DNA of 64,000 nucleotides, from positions 70,492,484-70,556,483 of the forward strand of contig JASEVX010000003.1 of the NCBI GenBank assembly GCA_031761405.1, read 5' to 3'. The translations under genes were made by a program, and so were the position numbers. Of this stretch, positions 54,101-63,825 are shown piece after piece. Below the pieces are notes generated by a model. The model worked only from the letters and a program-made list of their open reading frames with translations, was not told where the DNA came from and searched no databases. Each line of letters starts with the position of its first letter. Positions within the stretch are counted from its first letter, which is position 1. This DNA is from Serripes groenlandicus. Lineage: Eukaryota; Mollusca; Bivalvia; Cardiida; Cardiidae.

Positions 54101-54982
54101 CGATCGCATTTGATCATTTAAGCCGTGTTCTATGAAAACCAACATTCACGTAATTAATACACATGTTGAAAAAAACCGTGCATGTACATCGATTCATATA
54201 GATCTTGAAACCTTCTATGACTAATTAGCGAACAGTGCAGAACTAGATCAGACTGTGTAGGTGAACTGGCTGGTCTAAAGCTATCTTCACCGGTCACAAA
54301 TGCGTTAAGGTTTGTTTTCGCATGCATCGTCTGACTAAATGACATTTGCCTAATTGGGGTATGCCAACGTAACTTAAAATGACAGCCTGAACTTCACGTT
54401 CAATACGACATGAATATTTGTAAGGATAAACTTGAGAAATGAGCGCTGTCTCTTGCTATTCCGGTTGAATTACAATGGTAATATAACACTTCATAAATAC
54501 AGGTAATTTACTGATATGATATCCGGAGTTCACACTGTCTTTTTATTTTAAATATTCAATTCGAATTTAAAACGAGGCCAAGTTTCGCATTATGAAACAT
54601 GTTCGGCTTTAATCTAATGTAGACTTTTTATCTATTTACAGCTTTAAAAGGATTTCTAAACAACAGAATACATGTAAATACAAATGTGAAATGGATCAAT
54701 GGGTTTAAAGGCGACTTGTTCATTCTATATTACGACAAGCTGATAACCGATCTTGCGAACTCCCTTACAAAGCTAGCTTCGTTCTTACATTCGGAGCTCA
54801 GCCTAGAACGACTGTGGTGTACGCTGAACAACAAAGATGGCTCATTTAAACGAGTGGGAAAGCCCGAATATATGTCAAGGAAGAAACTTGTTGACGAGGA
54901 TATGGAAAGAAGGATACTGAAATGGAAAGAAGCCATTGACGAAGCTCTCGTGCGTCGAGGGTTACCATCGGCTAGTAATTAA
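44750..54982 (+). CDS. WSCD-family (sialate:O-sulfotransferase-like) gene copy B, complete, four exons
   Basis: Exons 44750-45124, 45866-45932, 52804-53031 and 54642-54982 join in phase (0, 1, 1) to 336 residues. Residues 1-9 are cytosolic and basic. Residues 10-26 (GIVFVLVLLLGYGIVLD) form a signal anchor, so this is a type II Golgi-type enzyme with a lumenal catalytic domain. The PAPS 5'-phosphosulfate loop is IPGSGNTWTRHLIE (131-144) and the 3'-phosphate strand is IIIVRDPFEST (190-200). The C-terminal part has LANSLTKLASFL and the basic KRVGKPEYMSRKKL. No WSC domains are present, unlike the vertebrate proteins, so it is shorter than they are. Several NxS/T sites lie after the anchor. All donors are GT and acceptors AG. 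Copy A, 30 kb upstream, is its tandem paralogue. The family role is sulfate transfer to glycans; the exact substrate is not deducible. Confidence 0.88.
45449..45625. repeat. Dispersed repeat, paired with 48456-48635
   Basis: Shares GGCCACTCCATGAGAAAACC, GTGATAGTGACA, CATTTTCGATTTTG and ATGGACTTCGTA with 48456-48635 in the same orientation. Here it lies in intron 1 of copy B, next to a short GC palindrome (AGACCGGCGGTGCCGCCGCG, then CGCGGTCT). Confidence 0.75.
45610..45760. repeat. AAT-type microsatellite in intron 1 of copy B
   Basis: Imperfect (AAT)n/(ATG)n tract, equivalent to 7326-7450 in copy A. The Ile/Asn-rich frames on both strands are artefacts. Confidence 0.9.
45755..46405 (+). repeat. 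Segmental duplication block, partner of 7460-8330
   Basis: Covers the end of intron 1, exon 2 and about 470 bp of intron 2. For example, GAGTGCACTCAAATGACTGT at 46284 matches 8202. Confidence 0.9.
45866..45932 (+). CDS. Copy B exon 2 (PAPS-binding loop)
   Basis: Acceptor TTTTTTTTCAG and donor GTTAGT. Encodes TALASIPGSGNTWTRHLIE and then ELT plus one base of a Gly codon. Same length and phase as in copy A. Confidence 0.86.
46870..47748. repeat. Degenerate tandem array, about seven units of 105-147 bp
   Basis: Units contain GTGTTAACAAGATTTTCCTTCAATTTGGCC-like text split by variants, and GTGACCTAGTTTTTGACCC, ACATTCTGAC and AAGCTGCTGAAGCA. Typical of bivalve tandem repeats. In intron 2 of copy B, absent from copy A. 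Confidence 0.85.
47750..48420. other. GC-rich unclassified segment
   Basis: Far richer in G+C than its surroundings. Contains a + strand frame at 47750-47992 (RLRERLAFALYRYNLVIGAL) and a minus frame at 47882-48229. The first faintly recalls the basic N-terminal part of Harbinger-type accessory proteins, but I cannot support that. No TIR found. Probably an inserted transposon fragment in intron 2 of copy B. Confidence 0.35.
48456..48635. repeat. Dispersed repeat, second copy of 45449-45625
   Basis: See the shared phrases listed for 45449-45625. This copy lies just before the Harbinger-like element. Confidence 0.75.
48798..49587. mobile_element. Harbinger-like MITE, about 790 bp, packed with AGCGTA motifs
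   Basis: Inverted ends TGGCCCTGTCACACTATTGC and the near-inverse (GCAAAAGTGTGACAGTGCCA) are flanked by TAA on both sides (48795-48797 and 49588-49590). A 3-bp TAA duplication and GGCC-type ends fit PIF/Harbinger. The interior has dozens of AGCGTA/TACGCT and GTATAC-like strings in blocks of changing orientation. No transposase. The minus frame at 49302-49595 is a by-product of the motif. Confidence 0.7.
49600..50500. other. Intron 2 DNA of copy B, no feature recognised
   Basis: Ordinary AT-rich sequence. Nothing supportable, though a GGGATAA.TAGATAAC.ACA phrase repeats at 50150 and 50233. Confidence 0.5.
50505..52170 (+). repeat. Segmental duplication block, partner of 3841-5735
   Basis: Lies in intron 2 of copy B. 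Alignment ends at CATTTTACTTCAGCGT (52155-52170), just before the hairpin element. Confidence 0.87.
52180..52334. mobile_element. Near-perfect 155-bp hairpin (foldback element)
   Basis: Arms of 60 nt (52180-52239 and 52275-52334) pair with few mismatches: TAAGGAATGGAG at the left tip, CTCCATTCCTTA at the right, and CCTGATCAC / GTGATCAGG at the base of the loop. The 35-nt loop itself folds (CTATGAAA / TTTCATAG). Because of the symmetry both strands encode nearly the same peptide. Absent from the partner block near 5735. Confidence 0.85.
52603..53248 (+). repeat. Segmental duplication block, partner of 8440-9137
   Basis: Contains exon 3 of copy B and flanking intron. Its end marks the pre-insertion site of the LINE found in copy A. 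Confidence 0.9.
52804..53031 (+). CDS. Copy B exon 3 (3'-phosphate-binding strand)
   Basis: Acceptor TTTATAG and donor GTATGT; 228 nt. Encodes IYTGSIYGSRGIDHVFKG and later IIIVRDPFESTLADYN. An NHT glycosylation site follows the motif and copy A has NKT at the same place. Confidence 0.87.
53428..53655. mobile_element. Foldback MITE copy, orthologous to 15188-15420
   Basis: CACCCTTTCGCACATTTACC, CTGGAGCAGACGCC, GTGACTAAAGGAGAAAGAGC, CCTTTTGTCACAATGTTTTC and GTCGTCTGCTGCTG. In intron 3 of copy B. Confidence 0.65.
54642..54982 (+). CDS. Copy B exon 4, terminal
   Basis: Acceptor TATTTACAG. Completes a split Ala codon and encodes 112 residues to TAA at 54980-54982. Contains VKWINGFKGDLFILYYD, LANSLTKLASFLHSELS and KRVGKPEYMSRKKL. 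A GTG in frame at 54686 is internal, not a start. Confidence 0.88.
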
Positions 54983-56247
54983 TCTTAGGCCTTGACTCTT
55001 TATACATTTTAATAACAATAACCGAGCCGCGTCTAGCTCTATTTTAGGTCTTTAATGTGTGTGGAAATTGGGCAATTTACAAGTTTTTATACAATTAAAG
55101 TATCTACATATGTACATATTTCGGGTTTAAATATGCAAATATGACACCTAATTGACAGCGTACAGGTTTTACGTTATTCTAACAAAATCGGTTATTGTTC
55201 TTTAAACAAGACAAATTAGGTATGTTAAGAAATTTGAATCCTATTTTAACCATGTTTACGATAAATGACTATTATCATTCTTATCTCTTATCACAATTGA
55301 AGGCAAAGTTTCAACCCAGTGTAATCGTGGTTTTATTCTACATCATGCCCACAGGTACCAGTATCGTTACTGTTTAATATTACATCAACAAGATATATTT
55401 CCTTTTGAAAACCACTAAACTTCACTGAGGTGAATCACAGTCTGGAACCATCAAACTCTATCAGCCAATGAAAAACGGGATGAGTTTCTACCATCCAATG
55501 AAATATCTTGACACAAACTGAAAACTTTGACAACAAAAATGGCCTTGTTGATGTAATAGAATTTTTTTTTTTTTAAATATTTTAGGTAAAAGTGTTTACT
55601 TGCGAAAAAAAAATATTGTAACAGGCTACGATACTGGTATCTGTGATCATGCCTAGGGTTCAATAGACATAAAACGCAAATAATGTTTCACGAAAATCCA
55701 GTATGTTTCAGTAATCTTTCGTGAAAACCGAAACGAAATGAGTTGAAATACACAAGATACTTGGTTATCTACGGATTTTAAGGTAATAAAACGTGAAAGG
55801 TTTTCACGATTAACGGAAAATTGTGTGTGTTTATTTACTTCCTTATTTCTTTAAACACCACAGTGTCATCTAGCCGGGCTAATCTGTGATCACCAAATTC
55901 GTGTGGCCGAGTGAGTTTTCACGATTTCACGATTAGCGTTTATTGAGCGCTGTCCTATTCTCCTTTTTTTTTTAAAGATAGGACAATGTCATCTAGCAAT
56001 TCTTGTATGTATCATAAGACAAGAAAGTCGGTGCAATGAAAGACATTCAGCCAATTGTCGTCCACCGTCGTCTTTGTGATGCCCTTGATCAACACTGCAG
56101 GGAAGGCCTAAATCAACAAACGACGATTCAATGGTTTCTAGTAGCAAAAACAACCTCGAATTAACAGGTTCATCAACGCCACGGATACGCGCTACTAAAG
56201 ACTATTTGATAATCCCTGTTTGATCTGGTGTGAAGCTACGTTCGCTT

Positions 56248-56396
56248 AACCCTCGCCCACACACATGCCATTTATGTCGCCTCTACAGCATACGGCTTTA
56301 GAAAACATTGTGGCAAAAGGTGAAATTGTTCAGAATTGTCTGGATGTTTTCAAAGTCGTCTGCTGCAGATTTGTCATCTGGGAAATGGTAAATTTA
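56248..56396. mobile_element. Foldback MITE copy, orthologous to 21497-21646
   Basis: TTAACCCTCGCCCACACACA, CTACAGCATACGGC, ACATTGTGGCAAAAGG, GTCGTCTGCTGCAGATTTG and GGGAAATGGTAAATT. Confidence 0.75.
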
Positions 56397-58035
56397 GTGT
56401 TTCGAAACAAAGACATTTCAGAACGTTCTTTGCTATGAGCTCATTAAAAGACGTTGTGCCCAAAACTAGCATTCTACATTTGTCAGAAACATTGTATTCC
56501 TGAAACACCGCTCATATATTAACCATATTCTACATAAGAACCCATTTTTATGCAACTGCAGCAAAACTATTTTCAATAATGTGAAATTTCCTCTGCCTCA
56601 ATGTTTTAATCTATTCAATAATTATACATGTACTTTTTAAAATTGGTAAACTTTTACCATATTTTTCTCTTGAGGAAACTGATGGGTCTGTATCAGATAA
56701 GAAGATTTTCATTTTCCTATATATCTCTATGTAAAAAAGGTGACCCAAGGGGCGGTGAAATTTTTGACCAGGGCATAATTTGAACAATCTAGGAAGAGAA
56801 CCAATAGCCAATGTTACAGACAACATATCTAAGCTTTTCTTTTTTAAACAAGAGGATTTCAAGCTTTTCCTTTTGGTTGCCTTGGCAACGAGAGTTTTGC
56901 ATGGAATTAACTTCTTTGGAAAGGGAACCATTTCTTTCAAGTTAAGTCAAAATACAATCAGCCGTCTAGGAGGAGATTTCAATTTAAGAAAAAGTTAAAG
57001 TCAGCCGTCTGGACATCGTGAAACTCGGACGAAGAACGACGGCCATCACAATAGCTCACCATGTGCTAAAATGTATGGCAGATCTAACAGACTATTATCT
57101 GCATTTGTCACAAAAACCTATGACTGGCTTTCCTCAAGCGTCGCTAAAATGTGCAAATGCCCTCAAGTAGGTCCGTCATTCAGTGTAGGAAAACATATTA
57201 GGTGAACATTCGTACATGTGGAGAAAACGAAAGAAACTGAACATTTGTGTTTTTATTGTGTATTGCAATTTACATATATTTCAAAGTAAACATTGTCAAT
57301 GCTTCAAGGAGATTTAACATCATTCTGATTTCATGCTGTAACTATCGTTTTGAGAATCACAGTATAAAGTTATAATTGAAACCATACAACATGAAATTTA
57401 TTTATACTTTTCAAGATGTATCTGAATGTATTACTATTTGGCAAGGTTTTGTTTTTTTACCTTTTTATACTATTAGTTTTACTAAAAATAAAATAATGAT
57501 AATGAATCTTAAAGAAACTAAAAAAAACTTAACATAGTGTTAAAACGGTTTTTGAAAATAAAAGTATAATTATTGAACAGAGTTGAAATCATTGCAGAAA
57601 ACGAATAAAGTGCTCACTATGATCAAATTTCTCCATTTTTCAAAATGTTTTCAAAAGTTGACTGCTGCAAATACCTCTGTATATGGGAAAGGGTAATTAT
57701 ACCATTACTGTGACCGTTTTGCATTATGCAGTTAAAGTATACCCAACTTAATCTAATTAGAAATACGGCTTAACTCATGAAATTCCTTGAAATGTTGACA
57801 TTGTTCAAATATTGCACATAATATCAAAGGCAAGTTTGAACTGAAGAAACAATAAAAAGCTTTTTTCCCCTCTGAGAATAATCACATTTACTCTTTGTAA
57901 CTTACACCATTTATTCATTCATTCATATGTACTTCGGCTGGCAATTTGGAGTATTGATGCATCAGAGTGCAGTGAAGCCGTGCTTTAAAAGGCATCTGCT
58001 TCCGAGGCGTCAACAAGCGTCTGTATGCGGGTAAT

Positions 58036-58212
58036 GGTTAAGTGTCCACCTTTATGTTATGTAGAACTAAACGTAATGTCTGACAACAATAACTGGTTAA
58101 TTGTCCACCTTTATGTTATATAGAACTAAACGTAATGTCTGACAACAATAACTGGTTAATTGTCCACCTTATGTTATGTAGAACTAAACGCAATGTCTTA
58201 CAACAATAACTG
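58036..58212. repeat. 59-bp unit in three tandem copies
   Basis: Units start at about 58036, 58095 and 58154 (GGTTAATTGTCCACC... to AACAATAACT). The partner locus at 29231-29290 has one copy. Confidence 0.92.
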
Positions 58213-58861
58213 GAAGTGTCGCCACACTTATTGTTCCACAATCAAACGTTATATGATTCCAAACAGAGAGGAAAGTTAATCCCAAATTGCCAGTCGCGTC
58301 TCATATTCATATACTATCTTTTAGTTTGATTGCTATGAAGAGTCGTCCGATTTTTGAAACAATATATGTGTTACATCCGGAGACTTGGAAGCATAATTCG
58401 GAACTGTGGAATAAAGGGGATTTACTCACAATAACATGTTTATTGAGGCAGTGGTGAGGGGGAAAAAGAAATAGAAAATAATTGATACTGAAAAACTGAA
58501 AACTGTCAGAGGATGGTGTACCTGATTTGATATTTTAAACCCTTTCCCATATGCAGCAGATGCCTTTTGAAAACATTGCGGCAACATGAGGACTTTCTCA
58601 TAACTAAACTTTATTAAAAGAGATTTATATTGAAAAACGTAAAAGTCATCGGGCTTGGAAATAGCCAGGAAAGGGCCAGTGTATACTATTCCGCACTATT
58701 TGTAACACTATTTTAAAATTGTCAGTATTCTATTAACTCTTTTCCACATGTAGACACATTTTGATGCATCTGAAGCAGACGTCTTTTGCCTAGATGTTTT
58801 CAAAGTCGACTGCTGCAGAGTTGTTGAATTTCGGAAAGGATTGAAGGGAGAGTCTGTAATA

Positions 58862-59110
58862 ACCATATCGGGTAAACCATCAATACAAAGGTTAACACAT
58901 CCATTTTTGAAGCTGACAGTTGAAAGGAGACTACCAACAAACTGTTTTAAAGGAAACAATTTTAACAATGGTTGCAGTTGAACTTAAACATGAAAGATAA
59001 TTATATATATATATATATAATTCTAGTGCACTTCACAACCTTTTAAAGAAAAGGCATAGATGTGATCACAATATTTATGCGAGTATTAATTAAGTTCCAG
59101 TTACTTTAGG
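58862..59110. other. Non-coding DNA after the end of the duplication
   Basis: Similarity to copy A DNA stops near 58860. A (TA)n run is at 59003-59019. No gene. Confidence 0.5.
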
Positions 59111-59118
59111 CAGTTTAA

Positions 59119-59319
59119 CCCTTTCCCACATACAGACGCTTTCTGCCTAGACAATGTTGTGGCAAAAGAAGAAATTGCTAATAATGAGTATTTCTCAATA
59201 AGCCACAATGTGTTAAACCCTTAATTAAACATTATACTTTCATTTATTGAGATTTACATAATTTTTGCACAGATTGTTTCAAAGTTGTCTGTTTTAGATG
59301 TGTTGTATGGGGGAAAAGA
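59119..59319. mobile_element. Foldback MITE, complete copy with TTAA on both sides
   Basis: TTAA at 59115-59118, CCCTTTCCCACATACAGACG, GTGGCAAAAGAAGAAATTGC, AAGCCACAATG, then GTTGTATGGGGGAAAAGA and TTAA at 59320-59323. Confidence 0.78.
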
Positions 59320-59329
59320 TTAAATTTAA

Positions 59330-60020
59330 ATTTGAATTTTCATGCATTATAGTAAAGTGAATTTCCAAATATATCCTCAAATATTTTTAGTCATCTGCTA
59401 CAGGTTTGTGCTATGCTTTAGATAACATCTGATTTTGTGATTTATTAATAGTTGAGGAACTATAATGGATATTTCATAAATAATTATGCATGTATTTATT
59501 CTCTCTATAAAATCCTGGGTTTTTAATCATTTTCCTGATATAAACGACTTTGGACACATCTTCAGCACACAACATTACAGATTATTGTTCTAGAAAATAG
59601 GAAATATGTACAAAATATTGTTCTGTGGATTTTAGATGTTTTTCATTACCAAGTGTTTAAAGATGGTAAATTGGAAACAATATTAAAATAAAGTACAGTC
59701 ATGTGAATGTCAAATTGAACCTAGAACTTTCAAGCCCGTTTTATTCATATTGAAATTATGTGCAGTTGTAACCAACACGGTATACTTATCAACTTTATAT
59801 GCATATTTATTTAACACATTTACACTTAATGAAGGTATGGCAAGAAAAGATAATTACCAAAAATAATATATACAGCAAAAGCTATTCACAAAATATAAAA
59901 CAAAATAAATAAATATTTAACAAAAGTACAATATACATAATAAATCAAGCTTTTTGATAGATTTACAGGAATTTAGACAACTCACAATAAATTAAATCTA
60001 CCAAATTAATCAACATTCTT
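59330..60020. other. AT-rich non-coding DNA, possible 3' untranslated region
   Basis: Lies downstream of the minus-strand terminal exon at 60462-60667. Several TTTATT strings (AATAAA on the minus strand) occur at 59750-59930, so the transcript may end here. Nothing else recognised. Confidence 0.35.
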
Positions 60021-60200
60021 TTAACCCTTTCCCACGAACAACAAATCTGCAGCAGATGACTCGGAAGAGGTTTTAAAAAAATATGGAAAGTCTCTGAATA
60101 TGGGTTTGTAATTATTGAATATAGTTAAAAATAGTGTAACAAAGGGAGATATTGTTCCTGTCACAGATGGCTTATTTGTTTACTAAACGATAACAGAAAA
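60021..60200. mobile_element. Foldback MITE fragment
   Basis: TTAACCCTTTCCCACGAACA and CTGCAGCAGATGACTC open it. The rest is degenerate (GTAACAAAGGGAGATATTG). Confidence 0.55.
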
Positions 60201-60461
60201 CATTGCAGGAAAAGTTCTAATGATGTTTTCCATTTTCTACAGAATTTTCTTCACTGAATAAAGATTTTCAATCCAATTTCCTAGATGCTACATGTTCATC
60301 CTCAGAGGTTTTCAAACAGACTACATGTACTTAATACAATACCATATAAGATAAACAATGAACCATTCTTCAGAGTTCTTAATAGTGTTAGTATATATAT
60401 ATAAGCATAAACTTATCAATTTTACATTGATTGCGAAATAAGCATTCGGCGTATATTTAAA

Positions 60462-60667
60462 TCACGCTCGGAATCTGCTCCCTGGAGACTTGACGAGTAA
60501 TTGCTCTGTTTGTGTGGGAAAAACCTTAGGCAGAACCCGCTCATCACAGTATTCGTAACCGGGATCTTTGTTTGGTAAGTGAAGCTTAAGCTCTACCACT
60601 GCACCAAAGTCTTTACAATGTAAAGAGTTGTCTGCTTTGAAAACATCTGAATAATAATGTTCAATTT
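60462..60667 (-). CDS. Probable terminal exon of an unknown minus-strand gene
   Basis: A plausible acceptor (TTCTAACTTTTTAG, AG at 60669-60668) precedes an open frame of 67 residues plus a split codon, ending in TGA at 60464-60462. The peptide has balanced composition (IEHYYSDVFKADNSLHCKD, VVELKLHLPNKDPGYEYCDE, PKVFPTQTEQLLVKSPG), unlike the repeat-derived frames nearby. The frame stays open upstream to 60734. I do not recognise the family. Upstream exons would lie to the right, beyond the minisatellite, probably outside the window. Confidence 0.4.
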
Positions 60668-60756
60668 CTAAAAAGTTAGAAAGATTCTTTCTTGGAATGC
60701 AACTTAAAACATTGGAAATTGGTGAATTTATCAAGTATCTCCTATATGTACATAGT

Positions 60757-62231
60757 CATCTCTGTGTCAGTGTAAAATTAAATCGTTTTGGATCAGCTCT
60801 GTGTCAGTGTAAATTAAATCGTTTTGGATCAGCTCTGTGTCAGTGTAAAATTAAATCGTTTTGGATCAGCTCTGTGTCAGTGTAAATTAAATCGTTTTGG
60901 ATCATCTCTGTGTCAGTGTAAATTAAATCGTTTTGGATCAGCTCTGTGTCAGTGTAAAATTAAATCGTATTGGATCAGCTCTGTGTCAGTGTAAAGTTAA
61001 ATCGTTTTGGATCAGCTCTGTGTCAGTGTAAATTAAATCGTTTTGGATCAGCTCTGTGTCAGTGTAAATTAAATCGTTTTGGATCAGCTCTGTGTCAGTG
61101 TAAAATTAAATCGTTTTTGATCAGCTCTGTGTCAGTGTAAATTAAATCGTTTTGGATCATCTCTGTGTCAGTGTAAATTAAATCGTTTTGGATCAGCTCT
61201 GTGTCAGTGTAAAATTAAATCGTATTGGATCAGCTCTGTGTCAGTGTAAAATTAAATCGTTTTGGATCAGCTCTGTGTCAGTGTAAATTAAATCGTTTTG
61301 GATCATCTCTGTGTCAGTGTAAAATTAAATCGTATTGGATCAGCTCTGTGTCAGTGTAAAATTAAATCGTTTTGGATCAGCTCTGTGTCAGTGTAAATTA
61401 AATCGTTTTGGATCAGCTCTGTGTCAGTGTAAATTAAATCGTTTTGGATCAGCTCTGTGTCAGTGTAAAGTTAAATCGTTTTGGATCAGCTCTGTGTCAG
61501 TGTAAAATTAAATCGTATTGGATCAGCTCTGTGTCAGTGTAAAATTAAATCGTTTTGGATCAGCTCTGTGTCAGTGTAAAATTAAATCGCTTTGGATCAG
61601 CTCTGTGTCAGTGTAACATTGAATCGTTTTGGATCAGCTCTGTGTCAGTGTAAAATTAAATCGTTTTGGATCAGCTCTGTGTCAGTGTAAAATTAAATCG
61701 TTTTGGATCAGCGCTGTGTCAGTGTAAAATTAAATCGTTTTGGATCAGCTCTGTGTCAGTGTAAAATTGAATCGTTTTGGATCAGCTCTGTGTCAGTGTA
61801 AAATTAAATCGTTTTGGATCAGCTCTGTGTCAGTGTAAAATTAAATCGTTTTGGATCAGCTCTCTGTCAGTGTAAAATTAAAATTCGTTTTGGATCAGCT
61901 CTGTGTTAGTGGAAAATTAAATCGTTTTGGATCAGCTCTGTGTCAGTGTAAAATTAAAAATCGTTTTAGATCAGCTCTGTGTTAGTGGAAAATTAAATCG
62001 TTTTGGATCATCTCTGTGTCAGTGTAAAATTAAATCGTTTTGGATCAGCTCTGTGTCAGTGTAAAATTAAAATTCGTTTTGGATCAGCTCTGTGTTAGTT
62101 GAAAATTAAATCGTTTTGGATCAGCTCTGTGTCAGTGTAAAATTAAATCGTTTTGGATCAGCTCTGTGTCAGGGAAAAATTAAATCGTTTTGGATCAGCT
62201 CTGTGTCAGTGTAAAATTAAATCGTTTTGGA
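60757..62231. repeat. 36/37-bp minisatellite, about 40 copies
   Basis: Unit GTCAGTGTAAAATTAAATCG plus TTTTGGATCAGCTCTGT (37 bp), with a 36-bp form lacking one A. Recurrent variants are CATCTC for CAGCTC, CGTATTGG for CGTTTTGG, and toward the right AAATTCG and GTTAGTGGAAAA. The left half mixes 36 and 37, the right half is mostly 37 or longer. It decays at 62231-62290. Confidence 0.96.
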
Positions 62232-62360
62232 TTTCATCTTGTTATTATATTGGATTTCCTCTTGTTGTCATTTTGGATTTCTGATATAAAATAATTTTAG
62301 ATGTTCTCCATAGTGGATGTTTTGAAGTTTATCTATTGTTGTAGACATTGTAGTACTTTT

Positions 62361-62569
62361 TCCTGTCCCACATGCAGACACATTGTGATGCATCTGCAGC
62401 AGAGGACTTTCAAAAAAGAATTGTGTCAAAAGGAGAAATTTAAACGCATAATAAGCAATTTGTCCTCTTGCCACAATAATGTTAGCCATTTTGTTTAATT
62501 TTTAGAGAAGGTAACACGGATGTCTAGATATGTTTAAACTGCCACATAATTGCTGAAGGTGGGAAAGGT
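62361..62569. mobile_element. Foldback MITE copy
   Basis: CCTGTCCCACATGCAGACAC, CATCTGCAGCAGAGGAC, GTGTCAAAAGGAGAAATTT, CTCTTGCCACAAT and finally GGTGGGAAAGGTTTAA. Confidence 0.7.
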
Positions 62570-62574
62570 TTAAT

Positions 62575-62945
62575 AATCTTATATATTTGAACTCTTTTCC
62601 AAGAAGAAATTACATTTTACTGCGTGGAAGCAGACAACTTTCAAAGAAAGAGGAGTTGATCTTTCTTTAATCAAATGATTATACTTCATTTTTTTTTCAA
62701 AATTTACATTGATTCTGTATGATGATTTCATAGCAGAGGACTGCATCATTCTGGGGTGGACAACATTTTAAACCATTGAAGAAGAAACAGAAGAATCTAC
62801 ATTTTTTGAGCAATTTCTCTTTTCTCAACAATGTTCACAACAATGTATTAAACTTATTCTTCCAATTTAACAGACATTACTTTTTCTTTCTCATATTTGT
62901 TAAAGCAGACAACTCTAACAAGAGGATACAAAAAAAGGAAAATGT
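62575..62945. other. AT-rich non-coding DNA
   Basis: Probably one or two heavily decayed MITE-like segments (AAGCAGACAACTTTCAAAG, ATTTCTCTTTTCTCAACAAT). No gene seen. Confidence 0.4.
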
Positions 62946-62949
62946 GCTC

Positions 62950-63590
62950 CGCCCCCTATTGGCCATGGTTTTTTAACAATCTTGGTCGAGAGTCATCCAA
63001 GCCACATTTGTGACAAATTATTTTCAAATCGGACCAGTTCTTTTGTATGAGAAGATTTTTGTTTAACTATATACACTGTACATAACAGGAAAATCTACCC
63101 GCGCCAGGGCCCCAATGTTGTTCAATAGATTGGAATGATTTTGAACAATCTTGGTAGAGGATAATCCAAAGAACATTTCAGCCAAATGAGTTTCAAATCA
63201 GGCCTATACTTTTGGACGAGATGTTTTCCCCACTATATATACATATAAGGACATCAATCCATGCCCCCTGAATCTTGGTACGAACATTTGTACCAAATTC
63301 TTTTCAAATGGAGCCAGTATTTTTTGACAAGATATTTTTCATTTTGTGTTGCACTTCTCCCGATTTCTGATGCCACAGCAAGCATAGTTCTAAATGAAAT
63401 CCAATTCTTTGAATAATTTTGAAGGAGGTCCGCCTAAGGAACATTTCTGTTAAATTATTTTGACAGACAGACGCCGCGAAACGGTAAGCTATATGAAAAG
63501 GAAACCAGTTGCTTGGAAAGACGTTTTTGTGGAGTAATGGTTTGAGAAAGCTAAGAAACACATGAGTAGCTCAATAGAAAGCCGTCATGA
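62950..63590. repeat. Degenerate tandem repeat of the 'caatcttgg' type
   Basis: CAATCTTGGTCGAGAGTCAT, AACAATCTTGGTAGAGGATA and AATCTTGGTACGAACATT recur about every 100-150 bp with ACATTT(C/G).GCCAAA and GGACCAGT / GAGCCAGT phrases. Related to 22180-22740. A SINE-like end (AAAGCGGCGTTAACCC) follows at 63605. Confidence 0.6.
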
Positions 63591-63617
63591 CTGAACAATT
63601 GTCGAAAGCGGCGTTAA

Positions 63618-63825
63618 CCCTCCCCCCATACGAAAATTCTACAGCAGATGACTTTCAACATATTTTGTCAAAAAATAGAAAATCTCTATAATTGAATGGA
63701 TAACCTATGACTACAAGTGGAAAACATTGTGGCAAAAGAGAGCAATTTCTTCTTTTGTCATTATGTTTTCAAAAATCAGTCTGCTGCAGAGGCGTCAGGA
63801 AGCGTCTATATGGGGGAAAGGGACA
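63618..63825. mobile_element. Foldback MITE copy
   Basis: TTAA at 63614-63617, then CCCTCCCCCCATACG and CTACAGCAGATGACTTTCAA. The core is AACATTGTGGCAAAAGAG and TTTCTTCTTTTGTCATTATG. Closes CAGTCTGCTGCAGAGGCGTC and TATGGGGGAAAGGG. The right TTAA is mutated. Confidence 0.75.

Larger units (their letters stand above)
54983..58735. other. Downstream non-coding DNA of copy B
   Basis: Collinear with the copy A downstream DNA in blocks: 55295-55430, 55575-56030, 56040-56625, 56680-57130, 57245-58560 and 58675-58860. No gene found. MITE copies lie at 56248-56396, 57590-57695 and 58737-58845, each with a partner in copy A. Confidence 0.75.

Noticed and set aside
54686..54982. Apparent stand-alone 98-codon gene starting at GTG 54686
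   Set aside because: It is the inside of terminal exon 4. The acceptor at 54641 and copy A alignment show that it continues upstream.
60757..62231. Second regular repeat that might be taken for a CRISPR array
   Set aside because: Units of 36-37 bp are contiguous with no spacers, so it is a minisatellite.
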